The translations under genes and the position numbers were made by a program. The notes under the pieces are model-generated. The model made no database searches. It was not told where the DNA came from and was given only the letters and a program-made list of their open reading frames with translations. Shown one piece after another: positions 13,604 through 22,982 of a DNA stretch of 35,612 nucleotides. The DNA is from XYD2-FULL-39-9 sp964561035 (lineage in GTDB: Bacteria; Patescibacteriota; Patescibacteriia; Magasanikbacterales; GWA2-37-8). Location: contig CAZLNR010000008.1 of NCBI GenBank assembly GCA_964561035.1, positions 1 through 35,612 of the forward strand, in the 5' to 3' direction. How positions within the stretch are numbered: the stretch's first letter is position 1; every line of letters begins with the position of its first letter.

Positions 13604-15816
13604 ATTGCACGCAAGATTTTTTCTTTAATATCTTGTGGAGATAATTGAGCCAGATCATATACTTCTTCTACAGTGCCTGATTTTAGATATGAAGTGATGC
13701 CGATAGCTCTTTTTTCGTATTGCGAAGGAAGTAGGAATGGATACAAAAATCCCGGCCAGCCGTTATGTAGTGTAATAACCGATTTTCTATCTTCTTCAGA
13801 AAAAATCACTGCTGCTTTGTCTGGGTTTGTTTTTCTTAGTTCTTCAAATAATTCGGGAGAAGTGACAGCGATAATTTTTATATCCAGTCTTTGGCTTTCT
13901 AATTCGGGCACAATAGCCATAGTGTTGTGAAGTAGATAGGAACCTGAAACTGCCAAGACAACTTTTTGCCCTTTGCCGGAAAAATTTTTATAAACATACG
14001 CGCCACTATTTGCTTCTTTGGCTTCAGGAACATCTGCCCCCCGGGTTATTACCGGTACTGCTGGGCGAGACACGGATAAAACAATGGGCTCTCCTTTTTC
14101 TAAAGCCCCAAAGAGCATTTCAATGGTTTCGTTGGCATCAAGCGGTTTATATACCTTAACTCCTGGCAACGCATTATATAAAGACATCCAGTACATTCCC
14201 TGGTGTGTTGGACCATCTTCTCCAGTTTCAGGCCCATCATGCGAAGCTAAAGCAATAAAAAATCCTTTGAGATCTGGGTTAAGCTGATTGCCGATCGCCG
14301 CCAATCGTATTGCATTACCCATCATGGTGGTAAATACGGCAAATGTGCCAAACATGCAGACAGGCTGAAAACCCCCCGGTAAAATGTCTTGCGTCAAACC
14401 TGCACCGGCCATAGCCATATTTTGTTCAGCAATACCAAATCGTATACCGCGGCCATACGGATTTTGACGGTTAATGAGCCCGTATACATTTTCGGCAGCA
14501 TTGGTATATACAGACCGAGCCAAATCTCCCGCGCCAACATAGAAGAAAGCAGTTTGTTTCATAAACCAATTCATCCAAGCTTGGGCTGCGGTACGAGTGG
14601 CAACTTTTTCTCCTGGCTTAAAAACTAGTTCCGGCGGCAAAATTTCTGGACGTTTAATGTGCAACGGATTAACAATTGGACGTTTAGCTAAACTGGTTTT
14701 TATTTTGGCAACCAACTGGTGTTCCGTAGAAATTTTTTGCGCCCCTTTTTCTAACTGTTGTGCAATATATATTTCATCTTCAGCGGTTATCTCTTGCAAA
14801 ATAACTTCTATATCAGACATGACGTCATTTTTGTTGCCAGCGATATTAAAACCTAGTTTTTTCATGATTTGCACATACTCTTCATGCCCAGCCGGTGTAC
14901 CATGAGAAGCAGCTGTATTTTCTAAAGAGCCATAACCCTTACCCTTGCGGGTATGGCATAAAACCATAGTTGGTGAATTGTTTTCAAATCCGCGAGCTGC
15001 CAAATGATAAGCGTTGATAAGCTGTGGCAAATTATGACCATCAACTTCAATAACATTCCACCCCAAACCGCGCCAATGATTTGCATACGGCGAAGCAATC
15101 ACCTGTTCTATTTCTTCATCAATGCCAAAATGATTGTAATCCAAACTAACAATCAAATTTTTTAGGCCATTGGCCGCTGCCAAATTGCGCGCTTCATATG
15201 TTAAACCTTCTTCGCTTTCCGCATCACCCATAAATACCCAGATTTTTGTATCTAAACCAGCACCGCGATGCGATAAAGCCAAACCTACTGCCGCAGAAAA
15301 ACCGTGCCCTGACGGACCGGTGGTAACATCAGAAAAAGGAAAGCTTGATTCAGCATGACCTTGAGGACCGTCAGTATGGCGGAAGCGAACCAAATGTTCC
15401 GGAAATACAGGTTTAACAACTGCTTCGGAAAACTGGCGACCTGTACGGCGCAACACTTCGTAATAGAGCGCCTGGCCGGCGAATAATAGTGGCGTACAAT
15501 GCCCGGCACTCCAAACAACTCGGTCACGGCCTGGATTTTTTGGTAGTAAAGGGTTAAAGGCCAGAATATTGCTTAGGGTAAGGGCCAAAAATTGCTCTGT
15601 CTTGCTGCTGCTGCCAGGGTGCCCGGATTGCCCCGCTTCAACAGATGCAAAAATAAGGCCGCGTAAAATTCGAGCGAATTTCTCCATTTTGCCAATATCA
15701 ATATCTGGAGGAACTTTTGCACCCCGATCTTTTATCTGGACATACTCCCCTTCTTCAATACACTGCTTAACCTCCAATTTGTTTGTTATTTTTTTTGGTA
15801 ACATGTTTTTCAACAT
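13600..15816 (-). CDS. tkt: Transketolase
   Basis: A 738-residue single-chain transketolase (non-oxidative pentose phosphate pathway; the product supply links to ribose and the ribityl precursor used by RibH). The N-terminal TPP domain shows S-G-H-P-G, G-P-S-G-H-G-F and the TPP-binding block G-D-A-E-S-E-E-G followed about 25 residues later by S-L-D-Y-N-H. The pyrimidine domain has F-G-I-A-E-Q-N-M with the catalytic Glu, then S-H-D-G-P-E-T-G-E-D-G-P-T-H-Q, the classical transketolase block. It is longer than the usual ~660, with extra N-terminal residues and an extended middle linker. The next ATG (codon 5) is an alternative start. Confidence 0.95.
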   Translation of the reverse strand: MLKNMLPKKITNKLEVKQCIEEGEYVQIKDRGAKVPPDIDIGKMEKFARILRGLIFASVEAGQSGHPGSSSKTEQFLALTLSNILAFNPLLPKNPGRDRVVWSAGHCTPLLFAGQALYYEVLRRTGRQFSEAVVKPVFPEHLVRFRHTDGPQGHAESSFPFSDVTTGPSGHGFSAAVGLALSHRGAGLDTKIWVFMGDAESEEGLTYEARNLAAANGLKNLIVSLDYNHFGIDEEIEQVIASPYANHWRGLGWNVIEVDGHNLPQLINAYHLAARGFENNSPTMVLCHTRKGKGYGSLENTAASHGTPAGHEEYVQIMKKLGFNIAGNKNDVMSDIEVILQEITAEDEIYIAQQLEKGAQKISTEHQLVAKIKTSLAKRPIVNPLHIKRPEILPPELVFKPGEKVATRTAAQAWMNWFMKQTAFFYVGAGDLARSVYTNAAENVYGLINRQNPYGRGIRFGIAEQNMAMAGAGLTQDILPGGFQPVCMFGTFAVFTTMMGNAIRLAAIGNQLNPDLKGFFIALASHDGPETGEDGPTHQGMYWMSLYNALPGVKVYKPLDANETIEMLFGALEKGEPIVLSVSRPAVPVITRGADVPEAKEANSGAYVYKNFSGKGQKVVLAVSGSYLLHNTMAIVPELESQRLDIKIIAVTSPELFEELRKTNPDKAAVIFSEEDRKSVITLHNGWPGFLYPFLLPSQYEKRAIGITSYLKSGTVEEVYDLAQLSPQDIKEKILRAI

Positions 15817-15823
15817 GAAATTT

Positions 15824-16213
15824 TTAAGTATTTTTTTGATTGACTGACTCTAAAATAAATGCATGCATTACAGCTTTGGCGCGTAATACCGTGTCGGGTG
15901 TAATACCTTCTGGGTGCATTAACAGCACGCGAACGGTCTTAACCAAAACTTCAAATGGTTTTTTTGTTAGATTTTCAATTGTAGAAGCCATCGCTGAGAT
16001 ATCTGTAGAACTTTGATGTTGTTGTAGAAAGTCTCGGGCTTTTTTTACTAGAGCATCTATACTCGCATTTTCAATTTCTTTTTTTAAACGAAAATTCTGA
16101 ACGTCTGTAATATCTCGATTATTCCCATTCTTCAATGGGCTGCTAGTTTTATTGGTATCAGCTATAAATTCAATAACTTTTCCTCCTTCACCTCCACGCT
16201 CAGACGAAGACAT
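15824..16213 (-). CDS. Hypothetical 129-residue protein
   Basis: I do not recognise this protein. The first ~40 residues are low-complexity and polar (S-S-S-E-R-G-G-E-G-G-K), followed by a helical region rich in K, E, A and L (A-L-V-K-K-A-R-D-F-L-Q-Q-H, V-L-V-K-T-V-R-V-L-L). There is no signal peptide or membrane span. The codon style matches the neighbours. It lies 7 bases upstream of tkt and 28 bases downstream of the sulfatase gene, so it may be co-transcribed with them. Confidence 0.65.
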   Translation of the reverse strand: MSSSERGGEGGKVIEFIADTNKTSSPLKNGNNRDITDVQNFRLKKEIENASIDALVKKARDFLQQHQSSTDISAMASTIENLTKKPFEVLVKTVRVLLMHPEGITPDTVLRAKAVMHAFILESVNQKNT

Positions 16214-16241
16214 AAAAACAGTATTAAATTAATTTGGTAAT

Positions 16242-18255
16242 TTATTTTTCCCAAAATCGCCCTTCCTCAAACATTTTTCTTTTCCACGCATAGAACTGCA
16301 TGTATTCGCATAAAGTAAGAGGCGTGCTACTGGTAAGTATACCATGATTAGACTCACAGCTCAATTCACTTGGAATTTGATATGAAACAACTCGTCCAGA
16401 TTTTGTTTCTTGGTTGATATACAACCCGTATTCGTGCATGCCAAGCACGCTAGGAAATTGTTTTCGTTCAGCAAAAATAGAATGCCCTTCAAAACTAGTA
16501 GTGGCGTTTATATTAAGCAAATGCAGTACAGTTGGCGCAATATCTATAGACGATGCGTATGTATCAATTTTGTGGTTCTCCACGCTCTGTAAAGGCGCAA
16601 TTTGAGGTAGTAAGGCTGGTGGTACATACATTAAAAACAAATTACGGTCATAAAAACTCAGATCTCCTGCTCTACTCGGCAACAATTTTTTAATTTCTGC
16701 GCCAGGAAACGTAGCGTGGTCTGCCACAGCTATTACAATCGTATTTGAAGCGTATTGGCTCTCTTTAAATTGCTGCCACCAGATGCCAAAAGCATCATCG
16801 GCAGTATGATATGAGTTAAGTACGTTGTTTTTGCCATCTCCATAGAAAACCATGTCACGCGCCAAATCAAATGGCGGATGCGTATCAACTGTTGAAAGCA
16901 TCATTAAGAACGGCTCTGTATTTTGTTGTTGCACCAGTTTCCACATGGCTGGAAAAAGCTGATGATCCGAATACCCCCACGATAATGGTTCGCCAGGAAT
17001 TATGCGAGCAAGTTCATCTTGGCCGTATATATTATCTACATCCATGCTCTTAAAAATAGAGTTTTTATTCTCAAATTCTTTTTTTACGGCGGTTATATAA
17101 CTAGTAGCATATCCATGCTGTTTTAAAATATCAGGCAAGCATAACAAGCGCAGTCGCTGTAAATTTTTATTTTCTTCTATTTCTGAATATCCTGTAGGCG
17201 GTAAGAAAGAGCAAAGTTGAGTAATAATACCGTTAATAGTAGGAGTTGAGGCGTTAAAAAAATTAGCAAATTCAAACGTAGTAGAACTATTAGCCATATC
17301 TTCTAAATGCGGTGTAAGATTTTGGAAATTTTTATTGTAAACACTGGTTAAATCTGAAGAAAAAGATTCAAAAAAAACTATAATAATGTTGGGAGTTATA
17401 GTTTTAGCATTCTGATCAGGCGGGAAAATAAAGTTTTTTCGGGCCACTGCAAAAGCGCTTGTATTGTAGCTCAAACCAAACTTTTCCAATTTTTTTAGTA
17501 TGACCGGATCAATTTCTGCTGTTTTGTTAGTATGTTTGGCGTAAGCAATAAAATTACGAACTATAGTGTATTCAGGAGTGTTCTTAAAAGAACTCAGGCC
17601 AAATAAAGATCCGAGAGCAATTGGAATTATAAGTAAGCAATAGTATATCCATTGTCTAAATGAAGCCGTATGGACAGTAGAAAAGATACGTTTTGCCAAC
17701 AGAAAAAAACCGATGCATAACAGAAGCGCTGCAGAAATTAGCAAAGCGCTTAGCCAGTTAAAAATAACACTGCTTGAACCGCGCGCCACCTCTACCATGA
17801 GCGGGTTAAAATATAACCCGGTAAAATACATGACCGCAATATTAACGCACCATAATAAAACNNNNNNNNNNNNNNNNNNNNNNNNNNNNNNNNNNNNNNN
17901 NNNNNNNNNNNNNNNNNNNNNNNNNNNNNNNNNNNNNNNNNNNNNNNNNNNNNNNNNNNNNCCCATCAAGCGATTGAAAAAAATGCTCGCGCCAAAATAT
18001 ATGTCGATTGAAACGGCAAACCAAAAAACTATACATATGTTTGCCGATATAATAACCAGCTAACACCGCCAGCCATGTTGCTATGGAAATAATAACAAAG
18101 CGGCTATGCGGACGATACGGCGCATGATACCAATTCCAGCCAGCAGAAATAATAAAAGATGCAATAATTGCTTTGGCTACCCCCCACTCCCACACTAATT
18201 TGTTACGCAATTTTGCCACACAAAGAAATATTAAAAATAGTACGCCGGCACACAT
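16242..18255 (-). CDS. LTA-synthase-like sulfatase-superfamily membrane protein (interrupted by a gap)
   Basis: Two open segments on the same strand flank the N run. 17962-18255 (start M-C-A-G-V-L-F-L-I-F-L) encodes about 97 residues with membrane helices; 16242-17861 encodes more membrane helices, then an extracellular sulfatase-type domain. The domain begins N-I-I-I-V-F-F-E-S-F-S-S-D with the metal Glu, carries a likely Thr nucleophile in F-N-A-S-T-P-T-I-N-G, and D-T-H-P-P-F and V-A-D-H-A-T-F-P-G for the remaining ligands. This is the layout of LtaS-like phosphoglycerol or phosphoethanolamine transferases that decorate envelope polymers. The frames on the two sides differ by one across the 100 N, but the true gap length is unknown, so a single intact gene is the simplest reading. 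Confidence 0.8.
17862..17961. other. Assembly gap of 100 N
   Basis: Exactly 100 undetermined bases inside the sulfatase gene, the usual placeholder for a scaffold join of unknown length. Both flanks read as parts of the same membrane protein, which supports the join. Confidence 0.95.
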
Positions 18256-18521
18256 GTATGCGTGTTAGCTGATTGGCAAGAGCTGCCCTGTCGGCACGGC
18301 AAAGTTTTGGTACGACAAAAACGCGGCTTTGCTATACAGCCTCTAAACGAGTTAGCTTCGGCACATGTTTGAGCTAAAGAATGATTCGCCTGATAAATAA
18401 CTGCAATCACCACAATACCGATTAGCACAAAACCAATATATAGTTTTTGCCTAAAACTAAGAGCGCTATAACTCCACTCTATACTCTTTATTTTTACGAG
18501 CAATTTTTTTATCTTTCTCAT
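18231..18521 (-). CDS. Small membrane protein with a cysteine-rich outer domain
   Basis: A 96-residue unrecognised protein: a basic N-terminus (M-R-K-I-K-K-L-L-V-K-I-K), one membrane segment at about 28-44 (L-Y-I-G-F-V-L-I-G-I-V-V-I-A-V-I-Y), then a ~45-residue tail with six cysteines (C-A-E, G-C-I, F-C-R, P-C-R, S-C-Q, T-C-V). Positive-inside charge puts the Cys tail outside, where it could form three disulfides. The start overlaps the end of hpf by 56 bases and the end overlaps the start of the sulfatase gene by 25 bases. Such overlaps weaken the call, but no later ATG exists in the frame and the Cys pattern looks non-random. Confidence 0.5.
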   Translation of the reverse strand: MRKIKKLLVKIKSIEWSYSALSFRQKLYIGFVLIGIVVIAVIYQANHSLAQTCAEANSFRGCIAKPRFCRTKTLPCRQGSSCQSANTHTCVPAYYF

Positions 18522-18825
18522 TGACGCGTTGTTTCAATTTATATTTTTTAAGCTCAAGTTCCAAGTAGTCTCGCACCGCATCTATGGCTTTGTATAAATT
18601 TTCTTCTTGTTTGGAAGCAAAAATTGTATTACCAGGCACATAAAGCTTAAACTCTGCCATAAACATATCGCCTTTACGGCTATGGCGATGGTTTATCCCA
18701 ACAATAACTTCTGTGCGCGTAATACGATTATTATAAAATTTATTGAGTGCGCTCGCTTTTTTTGCTGCATATTCTTTTATGGCCTCGGTTAATTCTATAC
18801 CCTTGCCTGTAATTTGTATTTCCAT
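18466..18825 (-). CDS. hpf: Ribosome hibernation promoting factor (short form)
   Basis: A 119-residue protein of the HPF/YfiA family, which binds in the tRNA/mRNA channel of idle 30S subunits. The N-terminal M-E-I-Q-I-T-G-K-G-I-E-L-T, a central strand ending I-N-H-R-H-S-R-K-G and D-A-V-R-D-Y-L-E-L-E-L-K-K-Y-K near 85-98 are typical. It lacks the C-terminal dimerisation domain of long HPF, so it is the short form, with a very basic C-terminal tail. It is 31 bases downstream of murB. Confidence 0.92.
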   Translation of the reverse strand: MEIQITGKGIELTEAIKEYAAKKASALNKFYNNRITRTEVIVGINHRHSRKGDMFMAEFKLYVPGNTIFASKQEENLYKAIDAVRDYLELELKKYKLKQRVNEKDKKIARKNKEYRVEL

Positions 18826-18856
18826 ATACGCATGCGTTAAGAATTAATAATGTAAT

Positions 18857-19804
18857 TTACAAAACAATTTGCACTTCCGGTTCGAGCTTTACGTTAAATC
18901 TATTATATACCTTGTCTTTTATTTCTTCAACCAACTTAAGCACATCTGCTTGTGTAGCATTATTAAAATTCACAATATAGTTGCCATGCTCATCCGCAAT
19001 TTTTGCGCCCCCTACGGAAAAACCCCGAAGCCCGAGCGATTCCGTAAGCCAGCCAACCGGCACCGTGCCTCGTTGTATAAAAAGTTCCGGTAACGCAGCC
19101 TGATCTCCCGTCCATTTATGCATTTTAATATTCTTAAAGAAACTTCCAGCTGAAGGAAACGGGGTGTGTTTCCGCTGTTTGAGGTTTGCCTGCATATTTT
19201 CCATAATTTCTTTCTGATCACCAGGTTCCAGATAGATACAGCCGCGCAAAATAATATCTTTGTTATGCTTGAAGACGCTGTCTCGATATGAAAACGCGCA
19301 TTCTTCCGGTTTTAAGCGCACCACCCCACCGTCTCTCCAAACATCCACCCAGCGAAGGACATTTACAATCTCTTTACCCATTGCGCCGGCATTGCCTCGT
19401 ATTGCACCGCCGAATGTTCCCGGAATTCCTACTGCCCAACTCATTCCAGCCAAACTATTTTTAAAAGCTGTGTTTACTACCGCACTTAACATTGTACCTG
19501 CCTCAACTTCAATTTCAAAACCAGCGCCTACTTGCAAAACCTGCGGAGGCTTATTGGTTGTGATTTTAATTACCAAACCACTAAAACCAGCGTCATTCAT
19601 AAGCAAGTTTGAGCCGCCAGCGATTACAAAGTATGCAATACCTTGATTTTTAAGAAAATTTAACAAATCAATTAATTTTTCAGTTTCGCTAACATTCACA
19701 AATAGACTGGCTGGACCGCCTATCTTAAAAGTTAGGTGATTTGCCAGTATTTCACTGGTTTTTACGTCGCCAAATTCCTTGAGTTTAAGCTGCAAATCTT
19801 CCAT
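18857..19804 (-). CDS. murB: UDP-N-acetylenolpyruvoylglucosamine reductase
   Basis: A 315-residue FAD enzyme that makes UDP-MurNAc, the second committed step of peptidoglycan synthesis. FAD-binding blocks are L-T-F-K-I-G-G-P-A and V-I-A-G-G-S-N-L-L; the middle has G-I-P-G-T-F-G-G-A-I-R-G-N-A-G-A; the catalytic Ser lies in P-S-A-G-S-F-F-K-N and the C-terminal Glu in L-E-P-E-V-Q-I. The short loop arrangement resembles type II MurB. It is divergent from the plus-strand envelope operon beginning at 19876, with 71 bases between them. Confidence 0.97.
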   Translation of the reverse strand: MEDLQLKLKEFGDVKTSEILANHLTFKIGGPASLFVNVSETEKLIDLLNFLKNQGIAYFVIAGGSNLLMNDAGFSGLVIKITTNKPPQVLQVGAGFEIEVEAGTMLSAVVNTAFKNSLAGMSWAVGIPGTFGGAIRGNAGAMGKEIVNVLRWVDVWRDGGVVRLKPEECAFSYRDSVFKHNKDIILRGCIYLEPGDQKEIMENMQANLKQRKHTPFPSAGSFFKNIKMHKWTGDQAALPELFIQRGTVPVGWLTESLGLRGFSVGGAKIADEHGNYIVNFNNATQADVLKLVEEIKDKVYNRFNVKLEPEVQIVL

Positions 19805-19813
19805 ATATTATGC

Positions 19814-19869
19814 TTGCTTTATAGTAATTTTTAGGCTATACTATGCCTTATTAGGCCTTAGTATATAGC
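19814..19869 (+). promoter_or_regulatory. Promoter and inverted repeat between murB and the envelope operon
   Basis: TTGCTT (19814-19819) and TATACT (19837-19842) with a 17-base spacer form a plus-strand promoter for the operon at 19876. An imperfect inverted repeat overlaps the -10: GCTATACTA (19835-19843) faces TAGTATATAGC (19859-19869), with an inner GCCT/AGGC pair (19845-19848, 19853-19856). It could be an operator for co-control of the divergent murB gene or a leader hairpin. A minus-strand promoter for murB is not clear. Confidence 0.55.
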
Positions 19870-19875
19870 AAATCC

Positions 19876-21102
19876 ATGGTAAACTCAAATACCCTTGGTA
19901 AAATGATATCCAAACGGTTAACAAAATACCATTTATTTTATGTTTGCCGCGATATTGAACGGGCATTTATTCCAAAAACACACTTGGCCAACTACTACAT
20001 CATTACCAACAAAACCAGCTATGCCACAGATTTGGCACGGGATTTTTCTAATATTATACTAGTTGAAAATAACAAGCTACTGGATACCGATGAGTTGTTG
20101 CAATGGGCAGCGGCTACCAACACAGTTCCGCCAAAACATTTTGTGTTGGTGTTTAAAAATAACGCACTCATTGAAAAAATTTGCGCACAACAAAAATGGC
20201 GTCTTTTAAATCCGTCCGCTCAATTGGCAGACACGGTTGAAGGAAAAATAACACAAACTGGCTGGCTTGGCGCGATCGCTAAAAAATACATGCCTGCGCA
20301 CCAAATTACGACCTGTGAAAAAGTGCAATGGAAACAAAAACCGTTTATATTGCAATTTAATCATTCCCATACCGGTAGCGGAACTTTTTTCATTAACAGC
20401 GCGCGCGCTTTATCAAATCTTCGCCACCAATTTCCTAAACGACCAGTGCGTACTGCGCAATTTATTTCCGGACCCGTTTTTACCAACAACAATATTATTT
20501 GGAACAACAATATAATCATAGGAAATATTAGTTATCAAATTACCGGTTTAAAACCATTTACCGACAATAAATTTAGCACGATTGGCAATGATTGGGCGCT
20601 ACCGCATATTTTACTTTCAAAAAAACAATTAACACAATATAAAAAGCTGGTTCGCGCGATCGGAGCAAAATTACGCGCAAATGGTTGGAAAGGTTTATTT
20701 GGCATAGATGTTATTCAGGATCAAAAAACCGGCGAGCTGTATCTGTTAGAGATAAACGCGCGCCAACCTGCTTCAAGCATGCTTGAAGCTTGGCTGCAAA
20801 CGCGAGTAAATCCAAATGGAAACACCGTATTTTTAGCGCATCTGGCTGCCTTGCTTAAGATAAAAACATCAGACAACAGCATAACCGCAATTACAGATGG
20901 GGCGCAGATTGTACAGCGTGTTACAAAAAAAATTACCACTGCGCGCTTGCAATTGCAAAATCAAAATATTATCAACACAATTTCGTATAAAAATATAAAA
21001 CCGGGCGCAGATCTGCTTCGCGTACAAAGCGCGCAATCAATTATGAAGCAGCACAATACATTAAATGCACTCGGAAAAAATATTCACACCGCTCTATGTT
21101 AA
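19876..21102 (+). CDS. ATP-grasp family protein
   Basis: A 408-residue protein with the ATP-grasp fold. After an N-terminal pre-ATP-grasp region (about 1-130), the nucleotide loop appears as Q-F-N-H-S-H-T-G-S-G-T-F-F near 165-177, and the metal-binding block L-Y-L-L-E-I-N-A-R-Q-P-A-S-S near 293-306, where Glu and Asn would bind Mg. ATP-grasp enzymes ligate a carboxylate to an amine or thiol; examples add amino acids to peptides or peptidoglycan stems. It is the first of six tightly spaced envelope genes, and its end overlaps the NlpC/P60-like gene by 7 bases. An adenylate-dependent peptide modification is plausible, but the substrate is unknown. Similar unassigned ATP-grasp genes are frequent in CPR. 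Confidence 0.8.
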   Translation: MVNSNTLGKMISKRLTKYHLFYVCRDIERAFIPKTHLANYYIITNKTSYATDLARDFSNIILVENNKLLDTDELLQWAAATNTVPPKHFVLVFKNNALIEKICAQQKWRLLNPSAQLADTVEGKITQTGWLGAIAKKYMPAHQITTCEKVQWKQKPFILQFNHSHTGSGTFFINSARALSNLRHQFPKRPVRTAQFISGPVFTNNNIIWNNNIIIGNISYQITGLKPFTDNKFSTIGNDWALPHILLSKKQLTQYKKLVRAIGAKLRANGWKGLFGIDVIQDQKTGELYLLEINARQPASSMLEAWLQTRVNPNGNTVFLAHLAALLKIKTSDNSITAITDGAQIVQRVTKKITTARLQLQNQNIINTISYKNIKPGADLLRVQSAQSIMKQHNTLNALGKNIHTALC

Positions 21103-21875
21103 AACATACTGAAATTTCACAAAACGCCCAACAAGCAATTGATGCTTACTTTAATCTCCCCTTCCCCAATCATACTGCTATTCGCTGCCCATATTTTAAC
21201 AACGCAAAAACAGGCCATCGCGGACAACTCAAAGTGCTCGCAGGCAAAGGCACGCCGCAAGAAATAGTTGAGGAAGCAAAAATTATTTCTATTCAATATA
21301 AGCAGCCGATTTTCAATAACTCTCTTATTTCTCCGGATGAGATACGAACATTTCTGGTTGATAATAATTTGGGCATTGATTGTTCCGGATTTATTAGCAA
21401 TGTTTTTCAGGCGCATTTTGCTGCGCAGTCTGTTAATTTTTTACATACAATTTTTATCACGCCAAAACGAAGATTGCTGCGCTGGATTATTAGTCGGCTC
21501 CGCCCCACCGAGCAAATCAGTGTTAAGGTGTATGCAAACGAAAAAAATAGTCATACAATCAGTTTACAAAATATTGCCGCCGGAGATTTGATTATCATGC
21601 TACAAACCGGACCGCAGAAAAAAAGAGATCATATACTGCTTATCACTGCCACTACAAACAACACAATTTCCTATGCGCATGCGCGCGCCTGGTCAAGCGA
21701 AGGCAGATATGGCCACGGCGTTTCACGAGGCACTATTACCATTACCGATATAAACAAGCCGCTAATCACGCAGCTTTGGACTGAAAATGGCAAAACAGGC
21801 ACAGACAACGAAACTTTCTTGGAGGCATCTGGCGCCACAACCTTAGAAATTAAAAGATTGCATATATGGAAATAA
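21096..21875 (+). CDS. NlpC/P60-like cysteine hydrolase
   Basis: A 259-residue protein. The block L-G-I-D-C-S-G-F-I-S-N-V-F puts a nucleophilic Cys96 in the D-C-S-G-F setting typical of NlpC/P60 peptidases; K-R-D-H-I-L-L-I-T gives the catalytic His (His179) on the following strand. These enzymes cut D-Glu-meso-DAP type bonds in peptidoglycan stems or act as amidases. No signal peptide is visible, so it may act inside the cell on precursors or recycled peptides, in agreement with its place between an ATP-grasp gene and mraY. A ~50-residue insertion separates Cys and His regions more than usual. Confidence 0.75.
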   Translation: MLKHTEISQNAQQAIDAYFNLPFPNHTAIRCPYFNNAKTGHRGQLKVLAGKGTPQEIVEEAKIISIQYKQPIFNNSLISPDEIRTFLVDNNLGIDCSGFISNVFQAHFAAQSVNFLHTIFITPKRRLLRWIISRLRPTEQISVKVYANEKNSHTISLQNIAAGDLIIMLQTGPQKKRDHILLITATTNNTISYAHARAWSSEGRYGHGVSRGTITITDINKPLITQLWTENGKTGTDNETFLEASGATTLEIKRLHIWK

Positions 21876-22981
21876 CAGTTATTCAAAACGCTTTATTCTA
21901 TATTATTTTTGCCGCCATTGGCGCGTTTATTTGGGCGCCGCTTCTGACAAAATTTTTATACTCATACAACATTACGCGCCGCAATGAATTTGATTTCACA
22001 TTGCGCGGCGATCGGCAGCAAAAAGTTGGCACTCCTATTATGGGAGGATTGCTGGTTATTATAACCGTCACCGTTGTTACTATGATTTGGAACTGGAATC
22101 GTGAAAATACCTACGTCCCAATTGGCGTGATGAGTATTGCCGCCCTTCTTGGCGCGGCCGATGATCTGCTTAATATTTTTGGCAAGAAAAGACGTGATCG
22201 AAAAATTAGCCACATTGTGCATTTAATTCGCGTACATAAAAAATGGCATATGAAATTATGGTATGCCCTAATTTTGCCATGGGAAATATTCCATCGATCT
22301 GTTTCAATTTTTGGTTCGCATCCAGGGCGCGGCATTCATGTGCATGAAAAATTATTGTTTCAATTTATTGCCGGAGCGGTTACCGCTTGGTGGATCTATT
22401 ATAAACTCGGCATTGCCTGGCATTCGGTTTGGATTCCATTTGATGGCACACCATATATCGGCTGGTGGATTATTCCTTTGGTAATATTTTTTGTAATGTT
22501 TACCGCTAATGCCGTAAATTTTGCCGATGGCCTTGATGGTTTAGTGGGCGGATCGCTTATTCTCACTTTTTTAGGACTTACCATTATAAGCTGGACCGAA
22601 GGACGCATTTCGTTTACGTATTTAAACGCCACCACAGTCGGCGCTTTAATCGCTTACACATATTTTAACATTAAACCGGCCCGTTTTCAGATGGGTGATG
22701 TGGGCTCACTCGGGTTAGGCGCGCTTCTAGCCATTAACGCCATTGCCATAAACCGTATTTTACTAATACCTTTCTTAGGTTTTATCTTCTATATAGAAAT
22801 ATTTTCCGTAATTATACAGGTATTTTTCCGCCGACTGATCGGTAAGCGTTTTTTCAAAATGGCGCCACTGCACCATCATTTTGAATTTAAAGGGTGGGGC
22901 GAAGAAAAAATCGTGATGCGCTTCTGGCTTATTCATGGATTTTTTGTAATTCTGGCGGTGTGGATGAGTTTGTATAAATAA
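21866..22981 (+). CDS. mraY: Phospho-N-acetylmuramoyl-pentapeptide-transferase
   Basis: A 371-residue polytopic membrane enzyme that transfers phospho-MurNAc-pentapeptide to undecaprenyl phosphate to make lipid I. The A-A-D-D pair is at 98-100, the N-A-V-N-F-A-D-G-L-D-G block at about 215-225, the catalytic-site M-G-D-V-G-S-L-G-L-G further on, and the MraY-specific P-L-H-H-H-F-E histidine block near 332-338 before R-F-W. The His block separates it from WecA/TagO relatives. There is a long cytoplasmic insertion at about 105-160. It overlaps the upstream gene by 10 bases. Confidence 0.95.
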   Translation: MEITVIQNALFYIIFAAIGAFIWAPLLTKFLYSYNITRRNEFDFTLRGDRQQKVGTPIMGGLLVIITVTVVTMIWNWNRENTYVPIGVMSIAALLGAADDLLNIFGKKRRDRKISHIVHLIRVHKKWHMKLWYALILPWEIFHRSVSIFGSHPGRGIHVHEKLLFQFIAGAVTAWWIYYKLGIAWHSVWIPFDGTPYIGWWIIPLVIFFVMFTANAVNFADGLDGLVGGSLILTFLGLTIISWTEGRISFTYLNATTVGALIAYTYFNIKPARFQMGDVGSLGLGALLAINAIAINRILLIPFLGFIFYIEIFSVIIQVFFRRLIGKRFFKMAPLHHHFEFKGWGEEKIVMRFWLIHGFFVILAVWMSLYK

Positions 22982-22982
22982 T

